Shown: in pieces, positions 1 to 9,676 of the stretch
Position numbering within the stretch: the first letter of the stretch is position 1
Layout: each line of letters opens with the position of its first letter
NCBI GenBank assembly: GCA_027972325.1
Contig: JAPMOS010000026.1
Span: 268,001 to 332,000 of the forward strand
DNA: 64,000 nt
Source: Paratrimastix pyriformis
Taxonomy: Eukaryota; Preaxostyla; Paratrimastigidae
Direction of reading: 5' to 3'
Notes under the pieces: model-generated
What the model was told of the DNA's origin: nothing
Databases searched by the model: none
What the model saw: the letters and a program-made list of their open reading frames with translations, nothing else
Translations under genes and position numbers: made by a program

Positions 1-852
1 GCAGTGGGGGCTGGTGCAGATGCAGTGGGGGCTGGTGCAGATGCAGTGGGGGCTGGTGCAGATGCAGTGGGGGCTGGGGGCGGCACTCTGGCGAACGGAT
101 TCCCAACCGGCGCGGGCTGCTGGGCAATAGCAGGGCGCACAGCAAAAGGATTGCTGACAGCCTTCTCATCAACCCTGTCCTTCTTCTTTGCTGGCGAAGG
201 CTCAGGGGATGGCGGACGTGGCCGAGTCGTACCACCTCCCAGCTGAAGCGGTGCAGCGGAGGGGCGATGCAATGTGCGGTCACTTTTCCGGGAGGCTGTT
301 TGACAGTGCTCGGTGACTTTGGACACAGGCCGGATTGCGGCGAAGCAGTGGACGGATTCACCGAAGCAACAGGTCGGGCTGGAACGGGGGTCGCCATCGA
401 TACTCGCGATACAGTAACGGCCTTGGTGGAAGACTCCAAATTGAAAATGGTGGCAGCACAAATGAATTGAATCAGTTGCGCAAGCTTTTGGCAGCACAGA
501 GATTGATCGCCACCCGCCGACCGTAGAATGCTCAAACTGATGCGCTGAAGCAACTTGGTCGACGGGATACGCTTCTCAGATGCCACCAGATACCCAAAAA
601 GTTTGCCAAACTCAGGGATCATGGTAGAAGTAAAGGAAAGGCGGCTCAGCTGGTCCATGCTCCGGAAGATGGCTCGATGATCGTCGAGCACGTCGATAAA
701 GCACAAAAGTGGATCGTCTTCATCAAGAATAGAAGCATGTTTTTCAATAAAAGCACTGGTTTCGTCGTCCAGATCATCATTGACAGCAGTGATTTCGCAG
801 GCCATAGCCCTGCGTAAATCGTGTTGAACTGAGAATAGTGCCGGGGGGGGGG
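1..852 (-). CDS. A-family protein copy A1, partial at window edge
   Basis: I do not recognise this family. The start codon is at 803-805 and the frame runs leftward off the window. Visible order: an acidic start (NDDLDDETSAF), then HAS..DEDDP, a helical stretch ending in EFGKLFGYL, a Ser/Thr/Pro-rich linker, and a tail of APTASAP repeats. The same protein is found on the plus strand at 4677-9440 (copy A2), nearly identical in the shared part. The 5' flank begins at 852 with a run of ten C followed by GGCACTATTCTC (coding strand). Relative to A2 it looks slightly broken near the tail (about one break). It is either a host multigene family or cargo of a mobile element; the repeat context favours the latter. 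Function unknown. Confidence 0.55.
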
Positions 853-1135
853 ACGCACTTGAGCCTTGTTTGGGCGGGAGCGCCCCTGAGCCTTGTTTGG
901 GCGGGAGCGCCCTGCGCGAGCCTTTCTTGAGCGGGACCCGCGGGAGCCGCGGGGCCTCCAAAGCGAGCAAAAACGGGTCCTCCTTGGGCGAGGCCAGGCC
1001 GTTGCCAGGCGTCAGCGGAGCCAGCGCAGGAGCAGGCGCCAAAGGGGTCCCCGCAGGCGGCGGCGGAGTTGCAAGAGCAGCAGAGGGCGACGCAGTCGTA
1101 GCGGTAGCAGTAGCAGTAGCAGTGGGTGCAGACAT
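853..1135 (-). other. Pro/Ala-rich coding-like fragment upstream of A1
   Basis: On the minus strand an ATG at 1133-1135 opens an Ala/Thr/Pro-rich reading of about 85 residues (MSAPTATATATA..., then LTPGNGLASPKEDPF and two PPKQGS repeats). It resembles the tail end of A2 (LVPAPAQGLLATPKGAS) and abuts the C-run that begins copy A1. I read it as the tail of another A/C-type copy fused to A1. The product is not recognised and it may not be expressed. Confidence 0.3.
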
Positions 1136-1176
1136 CGAAACAAACGAACGAGAGAGAGTGTGTAGCAGACACCAGC

Positions 1177-1383
1177 AACGCGAAAATTCGCGGGGATAAG
1201 GTCTCAAGTACCATGGAGAGGATAACTATATTTGAAGGAAAATAAAACAAGGATTAAATTTAATCTTTAAATGTTTCGAGAGAGAATGAACATGGGATCC
1301 TTATCCAACTATCAGATTGTGGTGGTGGGGGTGGTCTCCTGTCGTAGGTGGTCTGGGAAGTCCGAATTCCATGAAGGATTTCT
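1177..1383 (+). repeat. DIRS-type terminal segment, left copy
   Basis: Positions 1177-1336 match 16029-16188 at about 159 of 160 bases, and 1304-1383 match 15405-15484 at about 79 of 80. The last match lies inside the internal complementary region of the DIRS-like element, so this is probably a remnant terminus of a second copy of that element. Sequence 1384-1476 shows no gene. Confidence 0.6.
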
Positions 1384-1476
1384 GGCTCGGCAAGACAGCT
1401 CAAATATCCGGAAGTCCTCATCCGAGGATGGGCCGACGCGCCAGAAATGGCGGCGTGAGAGATGAGAGCGGCTGTC

Positions 1477-1759
1477 AGCACACATAGACAGTGCTCGCGC
1501 GCAACCACGAGAAGTCTCTCACCGCCGGTCCATCCGGGGTTGGAACAGGAGAACGCCCAGCACGCACCACACGGACGCCAAGATCGGCACACGAGATTGG
1601 GGAGGCAGAGGGAAGAGGAGCAGATGGACGTGAAGGAGGGTCAGAAGGGCAAGAAGTGGGGGGAGGTGGTGGAGGGGGCGCCAGAACACTCGACTTGGCC
1701 GCAGCCGGCTTGGTCGGAGCGGCCGCCCGCGCAAATGGCCCCTTGATCGCCTTCCATCC
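1477..1759 (-). pseudogene. B-family copy B1, 3' part only
   Basis: This is the C-terminal third of family B: the coding strand runs from WKAIKGPFARAAAPTKP through a Pro-rich stretch to ...RASTVYVC and a stop codon at 1475-1477. It matches 2074-2352 apart from a few bases in a G-rich spot. Upstream it is cut off at a short GT repeat (1760). It supplies the natural C-terminus of the family. Confidence 0.5.
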
Positions 1760-2073
1760 GTGTGTGTGTGTGTGTTGGATACTTGGAGAACCCCCAAAAG
1801 GGGCCCCCCGCCCAACACCCCCTGTATTGATCAGCTCATAACGGGGGGTGCATCCCACCGAAGTGGGGGGGTAACATGCGATAAACCGCCAACCGACACG
1901 GACGACGCACTCGTCCAGGAAGACCAGCAGCAGACGCATGGAATGGAAGGAGCGGACAGGAGAGAGACAACACGCAGAACCTCCCGCATCCATGAAACAA
2001 AAGAACGAAAAGACATCTTAAAAAGGCCTGAACGGGGGAGGTTTACTCCCGACATACCATCGTGCGTGGGTGT
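1760..2073. other. gene-free spacer between B1 and B2
   Basis: It starts with a (GT)7 tract and a short palindromic AAAAGGGGCCCC region. A nonamer GGTAACATG at 1870-1878 beside a G-rich hairpin also occurs at 4910-4918 and inverted at 10012-10020. I see no gene. Confidence 0.4.
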
Positions 2074-3205
2074 AGCACACATAGACAGTGCTCGCGCGCA
2101 ACCACGAGAAGTCTCTCACCGCCGGTCCATCCGGGGTTGGAACAGGAGAACGCCCAGCACGCACCACACGGACGCCAAGATCGGCACACGAGATTGGGGA
2201 GGCAGAGGGAAGAGGAGCAGATGGACGTGAAGGAGGGTCAGAAGGGCAAGAAGTGGGGAGGTGGTGGAGGGGCGCCAGAACACTCGACTTGGCCGCAGCC
2301 GGCTTGGTCGGAGCGGCCGCCCGCGCAAATGGCCCCTTGATCGCCTTCCATCCCGCCTGGGCGAGACCCAAGGCTGACTGCAGGAGCGGCTTCCCCTGCT
2401 CAGTCGGGACCGGACCGGGGGCCGACACCGTGGCGGCAGGGGGGCGGAGGCGGGGCGGCGACACCTCCCGGGCAGGCGGGGAGGCAGGCAACTTCCGTGT
2501 GGAGGTCGCTTCCGTACGCGCAGCCTTCTTGGCCGAGGGGCGAGGCGAACCCCCCTTTGCATCCGCGTGCTTCGGTGAGCGTGAACGGACGCGGGAGCGG
2601 GGAGTCTTGTTGCGCCTCGTCGCCGATGAATCAGATGATGAGTGAGACCGGGAATGGACACGTCCCGGTCCCCACCACGCTGATGGGTACGCGTAGGAAA
2701 ACTTCCTGGCGAAGTTGGAGGGTCAGAAGAGTCGTCAGTTGAGGATGCCGAAGAGTGGCGAGAATGAGATGGTGGAGCGTCGTCTCGATACTTGAGATAG
2801 CACTGCCACATAAACGAGGACAATAGCTTCTGGATCCAGACTGCAATGCGATCCCGAGACACAGCTGGAGAACAGCCCTTCTGCAGCGATTCAATGATGC
2901 CCTTCAACAAGGTACTCGAAGGAAGCGCTCCAGAAGAGAAACCCAAATGCCCAAAGAGTTTGCAAAATTCATCCAGCATCGAATTCTTGAAAGTAGAAAT
3001 GTGGTCAAGGTCGTGGAAGACCAGATCATCTTCCTCAGCGCGATTGAAAAATTCAAGAAACACTTCGCGCTTGCCACATTGTGCGTGCTCTTTTAGAAAA
3101 TGAGCCTGAAAGTCACTAAGATGATTCTCCTCGGCAATATGCATGCACGAGGGAAGAGCGAGCACGCAATTTGAATGTGCTGATCGGCTAGAACCCCGGG
3201 GAAAA
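2074..3205 (-). CDS. B-family protein copy B2
   Basis: Start codon about 3142-3144 (MHIAEENHLSDFQ). Order: HAQCGKREVFLEFFNRAEED, DLDHISTFKNSMLDEFCKLFGHLGF, a Ser-rich stretch with RSRSP-type SR motifs, KGPFARAA, Pro-rich tail. The N-terminal domain aligns with A and C (HA...F..F, DLD, ML.EF.KLFG[YH], LL..I). Not one continuous frame by my reading (about one or two breaks). It forms a tandem pair with B3, unit 2343-3207 against 3208-4096. The coding-strand 5' end begins CCCCGGGGTTCTAGCC. Function unknown; the SR/PFA tail could bind other proteins, which is inference only. Confidence 0.5.
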
Positions 3206-4100
3206 GGCCTTCCATCCCGCCTGGGCGAGACCCAAGGCTGACTGCAGGAGCGGCTTCCCCTGCTCAGTCGGGACCGGACCGGGGGCCGACACCGTGGCGG
3301 CAGGGGGGGGCGGAGGCGGGGGCGGCGACACCTCCCGGGCAGGCGGGGAGGCAGGCAACTTCCGTGTGGAGGTCGCTTCCGTACGCGCAGCCTCTTGGCC
3401 GAGGGGCGAGGCGAACCCCCCTTTGCATCCGCGTGCTTCGGTGAGCGTGAACGGACGCGGGAGCGGGGAGTCTTGTTGCGCCTCGTCGCCGATGAATCAG
3501 ATGATGAGTGAGACCGGGAATGGACACGTCCCGGTCCCCCACCACGCTGATGGGTACGCGTAGGAAAACTTTCTGGCGAAGTTGGAGGGTCAGAAGAGTC
3601 GTCAGTTGAGGATGCCGAAGAGTGGCGAGAATGAGATGGTGGAGCGTCGTCTCGATACTTGAGATAGCACTGCCACATAAACGAGGACAATAGTTTCTGG
3701 ATCCAGACGGCACTGCGATCCCGAGACACAGCTGGAGAACAGCCCTTCTGCAGCGATTCAATGATGCCCTTCAACAAGGTACTCGAAGGAAGCGCTCCAG
3801 AAGAGAAACCCAAATGCCCAAAGAGTTTGCAAAATTCATCCAGCATCGAATTCTTGAAAGTAGAAATGTGGTCAAGGTCGTGGAAGACCCGATCATCTTC
3901 CTCAGCGCGATTGAAAAATTCAAGAAACACTTCGCGCTTGCCACATTGTGCGTGCTCTTTTAGAAAACACTTCGCGCTTGCCACATTGTGCGTGCTCTTT
4001 TCGAAAATGAGCCTGAAAGTCACTAAGATGATTCTCCTCGGCAATATGCATGCACGAGGGAAGAACGAGCACGCAATTTGAATGTGCTGATCGGCTAGAA
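3206..4100 (-). CDS. B-family protein copy B3
   Basis: Second unit of the B tandem pair, start codon about 4049-4051. Same domain order as B2, with a short internal tandem duplication near its N-terminus. The open frame that enters B3 from upstream at 4257 runs on without a stop through B3 and into B2 down to 2116 (713 codons), so a double-length B protein is conceivable. The 5' end reads CCCCGGGATTCTAGCC on the coding strand. Function unknown. Confidence 0.45.
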
Positions 4101-4104
4101 TCCC

Positions 4105-4670
4105 GGGGAGGATCGGTGTTCCGACATGACCCAAAGTGTTTTTTCGGTGAAACTCGACGTTTTCCATCATCAGAACCAGTATCGTGATGTTTGTCGGGGG
4201 TAGACCACTGGTATGGATTTTCAATAGAAATCGAATCGGTGTTCTGAAATGACCCAAAGTGTTTTTTCGGTGAAACTCGACGTTTTACATCACCAGAACC
4301 AGTATCGTGATGTTTGTCGGGGGTACTAAAATCCATACCACTTGAGAGCGAGCCCACAAACCGCCTGTGTTGCATCCTGAAGAAAGCTTTCTTTGGCACA
4401 GATTTGGGAACAAGATCTGCGTCCCACGCGTCGTCCACGCTGCCCGCAGTGCCGAGGTCATGATTCTGACATGGACCTGCCCTCACCAGACCAGTTCAAC
4501 TCGAGTCCCCATTCCTGCCGATATTCTCGAAGGCTGGGCGCAGCGGCGGAGAACGGAATCGGGAGACGCACTGCGTATTGAGATGAAGAAGTCTCCAAAG
4601 AGACGTTGGAAGCGTTGTAAATTTGAGCTTTCTCCTAGTTTTGTTTTTTTTGATCCCTGGGGCATCAGGC
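4105..4670 (-). other. coding-like tandem repeat upstream of B3
   Basis: A segment of about 128 bp is repeated twice (about 4105-4232 and 4233-4330). On the minus strand it encodes STPDKHHDTGS.D.KRRVSPKKHFGS twice within an open frame that starts at 4486. Basic SPKK-like motifs suggest nucleic-acid binding or a nuclear signal, but I do not recognise the protein. The rest (4487-4670) holds nothing I can name. Confidence 0.3.
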
Positions 4671-4815
4671 ACAACCCTATTCTCAGTTCAACACGATTTA
4701 CGCAGGGCTATGGCCTGCGAAATCACTGCTGTGAATGATGATCTGGACGACGAAACCAGTGCTTTTATTGAAAACCATGCTTCTATTCTTGATGAAGACG
4801 ATCCATTTCTGTGCT

Positions 4816-6338
4816 GTGTGTGTGTCATACTATTCGACTGCCAGTAACTGCGCGCAAAACACAGAAAACTGAAACAGAGGAAAATCCGTTCTCCGGTCGA
4901 AACCGGCGGGTAACATGCCGACCTACACCCCTTCAGGGGTAGGCGCACAGACGGCATGGGGGGAAAGAGAGAGACTGGAATATCGTCAGGAAACAGAATC
5001 GTTCAAACACCTGAAATCAAACGGAACATCAAAAGAAAGAACGGGGCAAGTAAGGGGACAACACTGAGACACGGGACAAGAAGGACAATGAAAGGGGGCG
5101 AAGGAAACAAAAGACGATGACAGTTAGAACGAAAAATATTCCCGAACCCAGCCTGAGGGGGGGGCGGAACCCATCCACCATGACCTACCACCTCGGTAGG
5201 ACAGGCGTACGGGCCCCTGAATCCACCACCCCCACGCGCGTTGCTCCCTTCCCAAAGGCCCACGGTTGGCAACAGGCGAGAGGTCCCCCCGGCTGGGGAC
5301 CAGGTCGGCGGCACCAATCTTGCGAACAGCAATGGAAGCAGGGTCCGGCGCCACGGCAGCGGGAGCAGGCGCCTTGGTGTCAGCCATGGCAGGGCCAGGC
5401 ACATTCACAGCAGACACAGACAAGGGGGGCACAACAACAGGGGCAGCAGGGGCAGGGGCACCCACAGCCGGGGCGATCGACTTCTTGCCTCCGGGCTCTC
5501 CCCCCTTCGCCGAGGCTGGGGCTAGGGTGTGGGAGCTCGCAGGCGGCTTGGCAACCACTGGGTCAGGAACCGGGGTGGACGGGGCGGTGGGCGCCGCCGG
5601 TTGCTGTGCAAACGGGTTCCCAAATGGGGTCGGGACCGCAGGATGATGCCCAGTGGTGACCTCAAAGGGGTTGGCAGCCCGTCCTTTCTTGGAGCCCGAG
5701 AGCGACTTCGGAGAAGGAGGGCTGCGAGGGTGCGGCGGACCTCCACCCAATTGACGGGGTGGGGTGGTGATACATGATGTCGGCCGACACCCACTCATTG
5801 AGGTTGTGTGACGTGACGAATCAGACGGTTTCAAAGAGCGGTTGGATGAGGCTGCGGGACCACCAAAACGCATACTCATTGGGAGCTCCTCGGACGATTC
5901 CGATGAGATACTCTCCAAGTCCGATTGTCCAGCATGCCACGTGACAGAGCCAAGCACTTGATAAAAGAAGTCAGTCATAGACGAAACGAGCATTTCTCGC
6001 TCGAGGCTGCCGAGCATTTCAACGATCGTCTTCAGCAATTCTCTGGAGACGACCTGCTGCTTGTGAACAGTGATGTACCCAAACAATTTCGCAAGCTCAG
6101 GAAGCATCTTTTGCGTAAGCACCTTGAAATCGCTGTCCAGATCCGTATAGCGGAGATGCTTTTCAGAGATGTCGCGGTTCAGGAAGCGCATAAACGGATC
6201 ATCATTGCGTTTAATTTCGGCATGCGTCATGACGAAGTTGCTGACGTCTCCATCAAGATCGTCATTTTCCGAGCAGATTTCCATCCAACAGGACGCTCGG
6301 ATTTGAATTCAAAAGGACACCAATGCCGGGGGGGGTAC
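4816..6338 (-). mobile_element. C-bearing insertion unit with 10-bp target duplication
   Basis: The unit interrupts copy A2. TTTCTGTGCT stands at 4806-4815 and again at 6339-6348. Read in the sense of its C gene it begins with a C-run plus GGCATTGG, carries the C coding region, and ends in a (AC)n tail. There are no terminal inverted repeats and no transposase. Ragged 3' tail plus a 10-bp target duplication fits retroposition by another element's machinery (inference). Confidence 0.55.
5124..6284 (-). CDS. C-family protein copy C1
   Basis: An intact 386-codon frame. Start MEICSENDDLDGDVSNF; conserved block HAEIKRNDDPFMRFLNRD; core DLDSDF...MLPELAKLFGYI and VSRELLKTIVEMLGS (roughly residues 1-120); then a Ser-rich linker, RQLGGGPPHPRSPPSP, basic GSKKGR, and NPFEV and GNPFAQQ motifs within a long Ala/Pro tail. 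QLGGG, the basic patch and the paired NPF motifs occur in the same order in family A, which supports common descent. NPF is a known ligand of EH domains in endocytic proteins, but a binding role here is only inferred. An almost identical copy is C2 at 12980-14140. Function unknown. Confidence 0.6.
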   Translation of the reverse strand: MEICSENDDLDGDVSNFVMTHAEIKRNDDPFMRFLNRDISEKHLRYTDLDSDFKVLTQKMLPELAKLFGYITVHKQQVVSRELLKTIVEMLGSLEREMLVSSMTDFFYQVLGSVTWHAGQSDLESISSESSEELPMSMRFGGPAASSNRSLKPSDSSRHTTSMSGCRPTSCITTPPRQLGGGPPHPRSPPSPKSLSGSKKGRAANPFEVTTGHHPAVPTPFGNPFAQQPAAPTAPSTPVPDPVVAKPPASSHTLAPASAKGGEPGGKKSIAPAVGAPAPAAPVVVPPLSVSAVNVPGPAMADTKAPAPAAVAPDPASIAVRKIGAADLVPSRGDLSPVANRGPLGREQRAWGWWIQGPVRLSYRGGRSWWMGSAPPSGWVREYFSF

Positions 6339-6356
6339 TTTCTGTGCTTTATCGAC

Positions 6357-6440
6357 TGCTGTGGGTACAGGGTTGTTTCCCCTCTGGTTCTGCCCACCAA
6401 GAGATTCTGCCTCTGCCAACGTCCCCTCAGAGAGACTACA
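6357..6440 (+). repeat. left LTR, 84 bp
   Basis: Begins TGCTGTGGGTACAGG and ends GAGAGACTACA; matches 8449-8532 except at its third base. Confidence 0.8.
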
Positions 6441-6464
6441 GTAATATTACTCGGTTCGTTATCG

Positions 6465-8336
6465 ATGTCGTTTTTTTCCGCTGCCCACGGAAAATCGAAA
6501 TCTGCTGCTTCCAAGCCCGTTGCCGATTCTCGCCATTCAGACATTCCCAACCGCGTCCAACTGGTCCAAGAGCTCTGTTTCCCAGAGTTTTCCATGTCCC
6601 AATGCACCTTCGACGGCCTACTCAAATTCAAAGTTGAGTGGGACCGCTTTTCTCTCATTCACCGGAATGTTGAGATGCCGCCTCTTTGTGAGCACTTGCC
6701 AATGGAGCTCATCGACACTCTACCACTTGATTCGTTTGACGATGATCAAGCCGTTTTTTCCGCTCTTTTTGAGATGCTTCGTCCGCGCGATGCCCATCAG
6801 CGCGTTGCGGAGTTGGAAAAGCTGACTTTCAAAGCTTCCTTTTCGTCCCCGATCCCTTTGCATTTCCAACTGACGCAATTCATCCACCAGTTCCGAGCCC
6901 TCGGCGAAGCCCTGGGTCTTCCGACCTTCTGCCTTCGGGAGCGCTTTTCTCGCGCCCTCCTGGGCGAGTTTGGCCGCACCTGCAAGCGTGAACTCCGTGC
7001 GCAGGCCTCGCTTCGCTCCGATCACGTCCTTGCCGAGCAGACGGAAGCCTCCGCCGAGTCCGCCGTCTTCAAGCTCTTTCATGCCTCGGAGGCCGCCGGC
7101 CAGGCCACCTCCACTGCCGCTCCTCAGGCGGGGTCGTCCGCCCCGTCCGACAAGTCCGATGCCACCTCGGATGTCTCCGTCGCCGACCTTGAGGCCCAGC
7201 GCCTGGAGTCGTGCTTCTCGTGCTGTCTGGCGCTCGCCAAGCGCCTGCACGAAGCACGGGAGACCCTCGCCTCCGCTGGCCTCCAGCTCTCTCCTGAACC
7301 CTCCCGCCCCGCCTCTCCCGTTGCTGACCAGCCGGCTGAGGATTCAACCGACTCAGCGGATTCAACCGACTCAGCCTCCGTGTCCCCCGATCGTGCTCCC
7401 GTCGTCGCCTCCGCCGGCACATCATCTGCGCGCCCCTTCTTCCCCGCCCTCCTCCCGCTCACGCCCGAGGAGAAAGCCAAGCTGCGCGCCGCTGGCGTCT
7501 GTGTCAGGTGCCGACAGCCTGGACACCGGGAGCAGGAGTGCCCCCGCACCGCCTCGGACCGCCGTCCACTTTCGTCGCCCCCTGTCGCCATCCCGCCTCC
7601 CGCCCCAGCCCCGGCAGCCACCAGCGGCCCCGCCCCGGCCGATCCTCCTCCCCGGCGAAGCGCCAGACTCGCCGCCAAGGAGCCCAAGCCACTCCTCCGG
7701 ATTCTGTCCGCCAACGGAGCTCTGGAGACAGCCCCTTGCCCGCCATGCGGTCTCCTGGACAAGGACTTCCGCACAACCGCGGTCCTCAGCGATGGCCGTG
7801 GCATCCCGACGGTCATCGACAGTGGCGCCCGTGTCAGCGCCATAAGTCGCGCCCTGACAACTTCTCTCGGCCTCATCCCGACGCCGCCCAGCGGGGATCC
7901 GATCGTCCTTGCCGACGGTGAACATCTCTCCAGTCTCGGGGTTGTGGACCTGCCGCTCCGCTTCTCTACGGATGCGTCTGCTCCAACCGTCGTGCACGCC
8001 CAAGTCTTGGAGTCCCTGTGCCCCTCCAATGTCCTCGTCGTGGACCCCCGCGCCCTGACTGACTACGTCTTCAAGTCCAATCCCCCCTCGGTGACCTTGC
8101 TGCACCCTGTCTCTGCCCCCTCGCCTGTTCCTACTGATGCCTTGCCTGCCTCTGCCGATGCCTTACCTGTCCCTCCTCTCGCGCCGCCTGCCCCTGCCTC
8201 GCCTGCCTTTGTCGCCTCGCCCGCTCCGGCCCCGCCTCCGCTTTCGCCACCGCCGCTGCCGACCGCTCCGGTTCCGGTCCCAACCGTCGTCCCGGGTGGG
8301 CCTGCCGGCAAGCTTCGCCGCCGCCGCCGCCGTTAA
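6465..8336 (+). CDS. Gag-protease protein of the LTR element
   Basis: An open frame of 623 codons from the first ATG after the left LTR to a TAA. The N-terminal half is alpha-helical and of Gag-like composition (MSFFSAAHGKSKS...). A CCHC zinc knuckle (CVRCRQPGHREQEC) lies near residue 350 and a retropepsin-like motif (VIDSGARVSAIS) near residue 450. The C-terminal quarter is Pro/Ala/Ser-rich and ends in a run of arginines. Known biology: Gag packages element RNA and an aspartic protease of this type cleaves it. A longer reading from 5925 exists but would start inside C1, so I chose the ATG inside the element. Confidence 0.75.
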   Translation: MSFFSAAHGKSKSAASKPVADSRHSDIPNRVQLVQELCFPEFSMSQCTFDGLLKFKVEWDRFSLIHRNVEMPPLCEHLPMELIDTLPLDSFDDDQAVFSALFEMLRPRDAHQRVAELEKLTFKASFSSPIPLHFQLTQFIHQFRALGEALGLPTFCLRERFSRALLGEFGRTCKRELRAQASLRSDHVLAEQTEASAESAVFKLFHASEAAGQATSTAAPQAGSSAPSDKSDATSDVSVADLEAQRLESCFSCCLALAKRLHEARETLASAGLQLSPEPSRPASPVADQPAEDSTDSADSTDSASVSPDRAPVVASAGTSSARPFFPALLPLTPEEKAKLRAAGVCVRCRQPGHREQECPRTASDRRPLSSPPVAIPPPAPAPAATSGPAPADPPPRRSARLAAKEPKPLLRILSANGALETAPCPPCGLLDKDFRTTAVLSDGRGIPTVIDSGARVSAISRALTTSLGLIPTPPSGDPIVLADGEHLSSLGVVDLPLRFSTDASAPTVVHAQVLESLCPSNVLVVDPRALTDYVFKSNPPSVTLLHPVSAPSPVPTDALPASADALPVPPLAPPAPASPAFVASPAPAPPPLSPPPLPTAPVPVPTVVPGGPAGKLRRRRRR

Positions 8337-8448
8337 GGCTCGTGGGTTCCGTGGGCCCCCTTCAAGGGGGGGAGGAACCTTCGGGACACCCTTTCGTCAA
8401 CCCTTTCCCCAGCCTCATCTCCGTGGAATCCGTTCCTAAGGAGGGTGG

Positions 8449-8532
8449 TGTTGTGGGTACAGGGTTGTTTCCCCTCTGGTTCTGCCCACCAAGAGATTCT
8501 GCCTCTGCCAACGTCCCCTCAGAGAGACTACA
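8449..8532 (+). repeat. right LTR, 84 bp
   Basis: Begins TGTTGTGGGTACAGG and ends GAGAGACTACA, followed by the CGAC target duplication and the remainder of copy A2. Confidence 0.8.
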
Positions 8533-9440
8533 CGACGTGCTCGACGATCATCGAGCCATCTTCCGGAGCATGGACCAGCTGAGCCGCCTTTCCTTTACTT
8601 CTACCATGATCCCTGAGTTTGGCAAACTTTTTGGGTATCTGGTGGCATCTGAGAAGCGTATCCCGTCGACCAAGTTGCTTCAGCGCATCAGTTTGAGCAT
8701 TCTACGGTCGGCGGGTGGCGATCAATCTCTGTGCTGCCAAAAGCTTGCGCAACTGATTCAATTCATTTGTGCTGCCACCATTTTCAATTTGGAGTCTTCC
8801 ACCAAGGCCGTTACTGTATCGCGAGTATCGATGGCGACCCCCGTTCCAGCCCGACCTGTTGCTTCGGTGAATCCGTCCACTGCTTCGCCGCAATCCGGCC
8901 TGTGTCCAAAGTCACCGAGCACTGTCAAACAGCCTCCCGGAAAAGTGACCGCACATTGCATCGACCCCTCCGCTGCACCGCTTCAGCTGGGAGGTGGTAC
9001 GACTCGGCCACGTCCGCCATCCCCTGAGCCTTCGCCAGCAAAGAAGAAGGACAGGGTTGATGAGAAGGCTGTCAGCAATCCTTTTGCTGTGCGCCCTGCT
9101 ATTGCCCAGCAGCCCGCGCCGGTTGGGAATCCGTTCGCCAGAGTGCCGCCCCCAGCCCCCACTGCATCTGCACCAGCCCCCACTGCATCTGCACCAGCCC
9201 CCACTGCATCTGCACCGGCCCCCACTGCGACTCCGACTGTGGCCCCTGCCCCTACTGCCCCTGCCCCTGCCCCTGCCCCTGCCCCTGCCCATGCCCATGC
9301 CCCTGCCCATGCCCATGCCCATGCCCATACTGCCTCTGCGCTTGTCCCTGCCCCTGCGCAAGGGCTTCTGGCTACGCCGAAGGGAGCCTCGCTCTGCCCC
9401 AAGGATCTGGGGTTGAAGGGGAGCGGGGCGGCTCGAGTGC

Positions 9441-9676
9441 CTCTGGGTTTGACGCGGCGCGTCTGTTCTGGGCGCGTCTGTGTCATCTGGCTGTCTGTGT
9501 GTGCCGACAGCAACCAGGCCGGGACTCTCGGCGGGGCGCTGGCCATTGCGGGCGAGGGCACGGCCCAGAGCCAGCCGGCGGCCACGGGCGAGAACCCGCT
9601 GCTCATCGAGGCGTGCCTCTTCCTGGAGAACCAGGCCCAGATGGGCGGGGCGCTCTCCCTTCGTGAGTACTCCAAT
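9441..9676 (+). pseudogene. 236-bp copy of a kinase-gene exon with intron edges
   Basis: This segment equals the reverse complement of 26569-26804, where it forms one Pmp-repeat exon (SNQAGTLGGALAIAG ... LLIEACLFLENQAQMGGALSL) and intron sequence on both sides, including the splice donor GTGAGT. I see no difference between the two. It is joined in the same sense directly behind copy A2 and shares no homology beyond its ends. It was copied from DNA or unspliced RNA. Confidence 0.75.

Larger units (their letters stand above)
6357..8532 (+). mobile_element. short LTR retrotransposon carrying gag-protease only
   Basis: Two 84-bp direct repeats with TG...CA ends bound a 2.0-kb interior, and CGAC is duplicated outside (6353-6356 and 8533-8536). 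A purine-rich tract (AAGGAGGGTGG) lies just before the right repeat. The interior carries one open frame for a Gag-like protein with a zinc knuckle and a retropepsin-like motif; no reverse transcriptase or integrase is present, so it is non-autonomous. The LTRs differ at one site in 84 by my reading, so it is young. It looks whole for an element of this kind. Confidence 0.8.
4677..9440 (+). pseudogene. A-family copy A2, split by two nested insertions
   Basis: Three pieces of one A gene lie in order: 4677-4815 (start codon at 4710, MACEITAVNDDLDDETSAF), 6339-6356, and 8537-9440. Between them sit the C-bearing unit 4816-6338 and the LTR element 6357-8532, each flanked by a duplicated target (TTTCTGTGCT and CGAC). 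The 8537-9440 piece encodes SMDQLSRLSF, MIPEFGKLFGYL, a QLGGG motif, a KKKDR basic patch, two NPFA motifs and a long Ala/Pro/His tail. The open frame then continues into copied kinase-exon sequence (9441-9676). As it stands this copy is interrupted and cannot make a normal A protein. Confidence 0.6.

Noticed and set aside
842-852. C-run as untemplated bases added by reverse transcriptase at a cap
   Set aside because: Cap-dependent addition would appear as G on the coding strand, whereas C is on the coding strand here.
4816-6338. DNA transposon (MITE) explanation for the C unit
   Set aside because: No terminal inverted repeats at the duplicated target edges.
6442-6450. TAATATTAC, the rolling-circle origin nonamer of geminiviruses
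   Set aside because: It stands alone just inside the left LTR with no stem flanking it and no Rep gene; chance occurrence.
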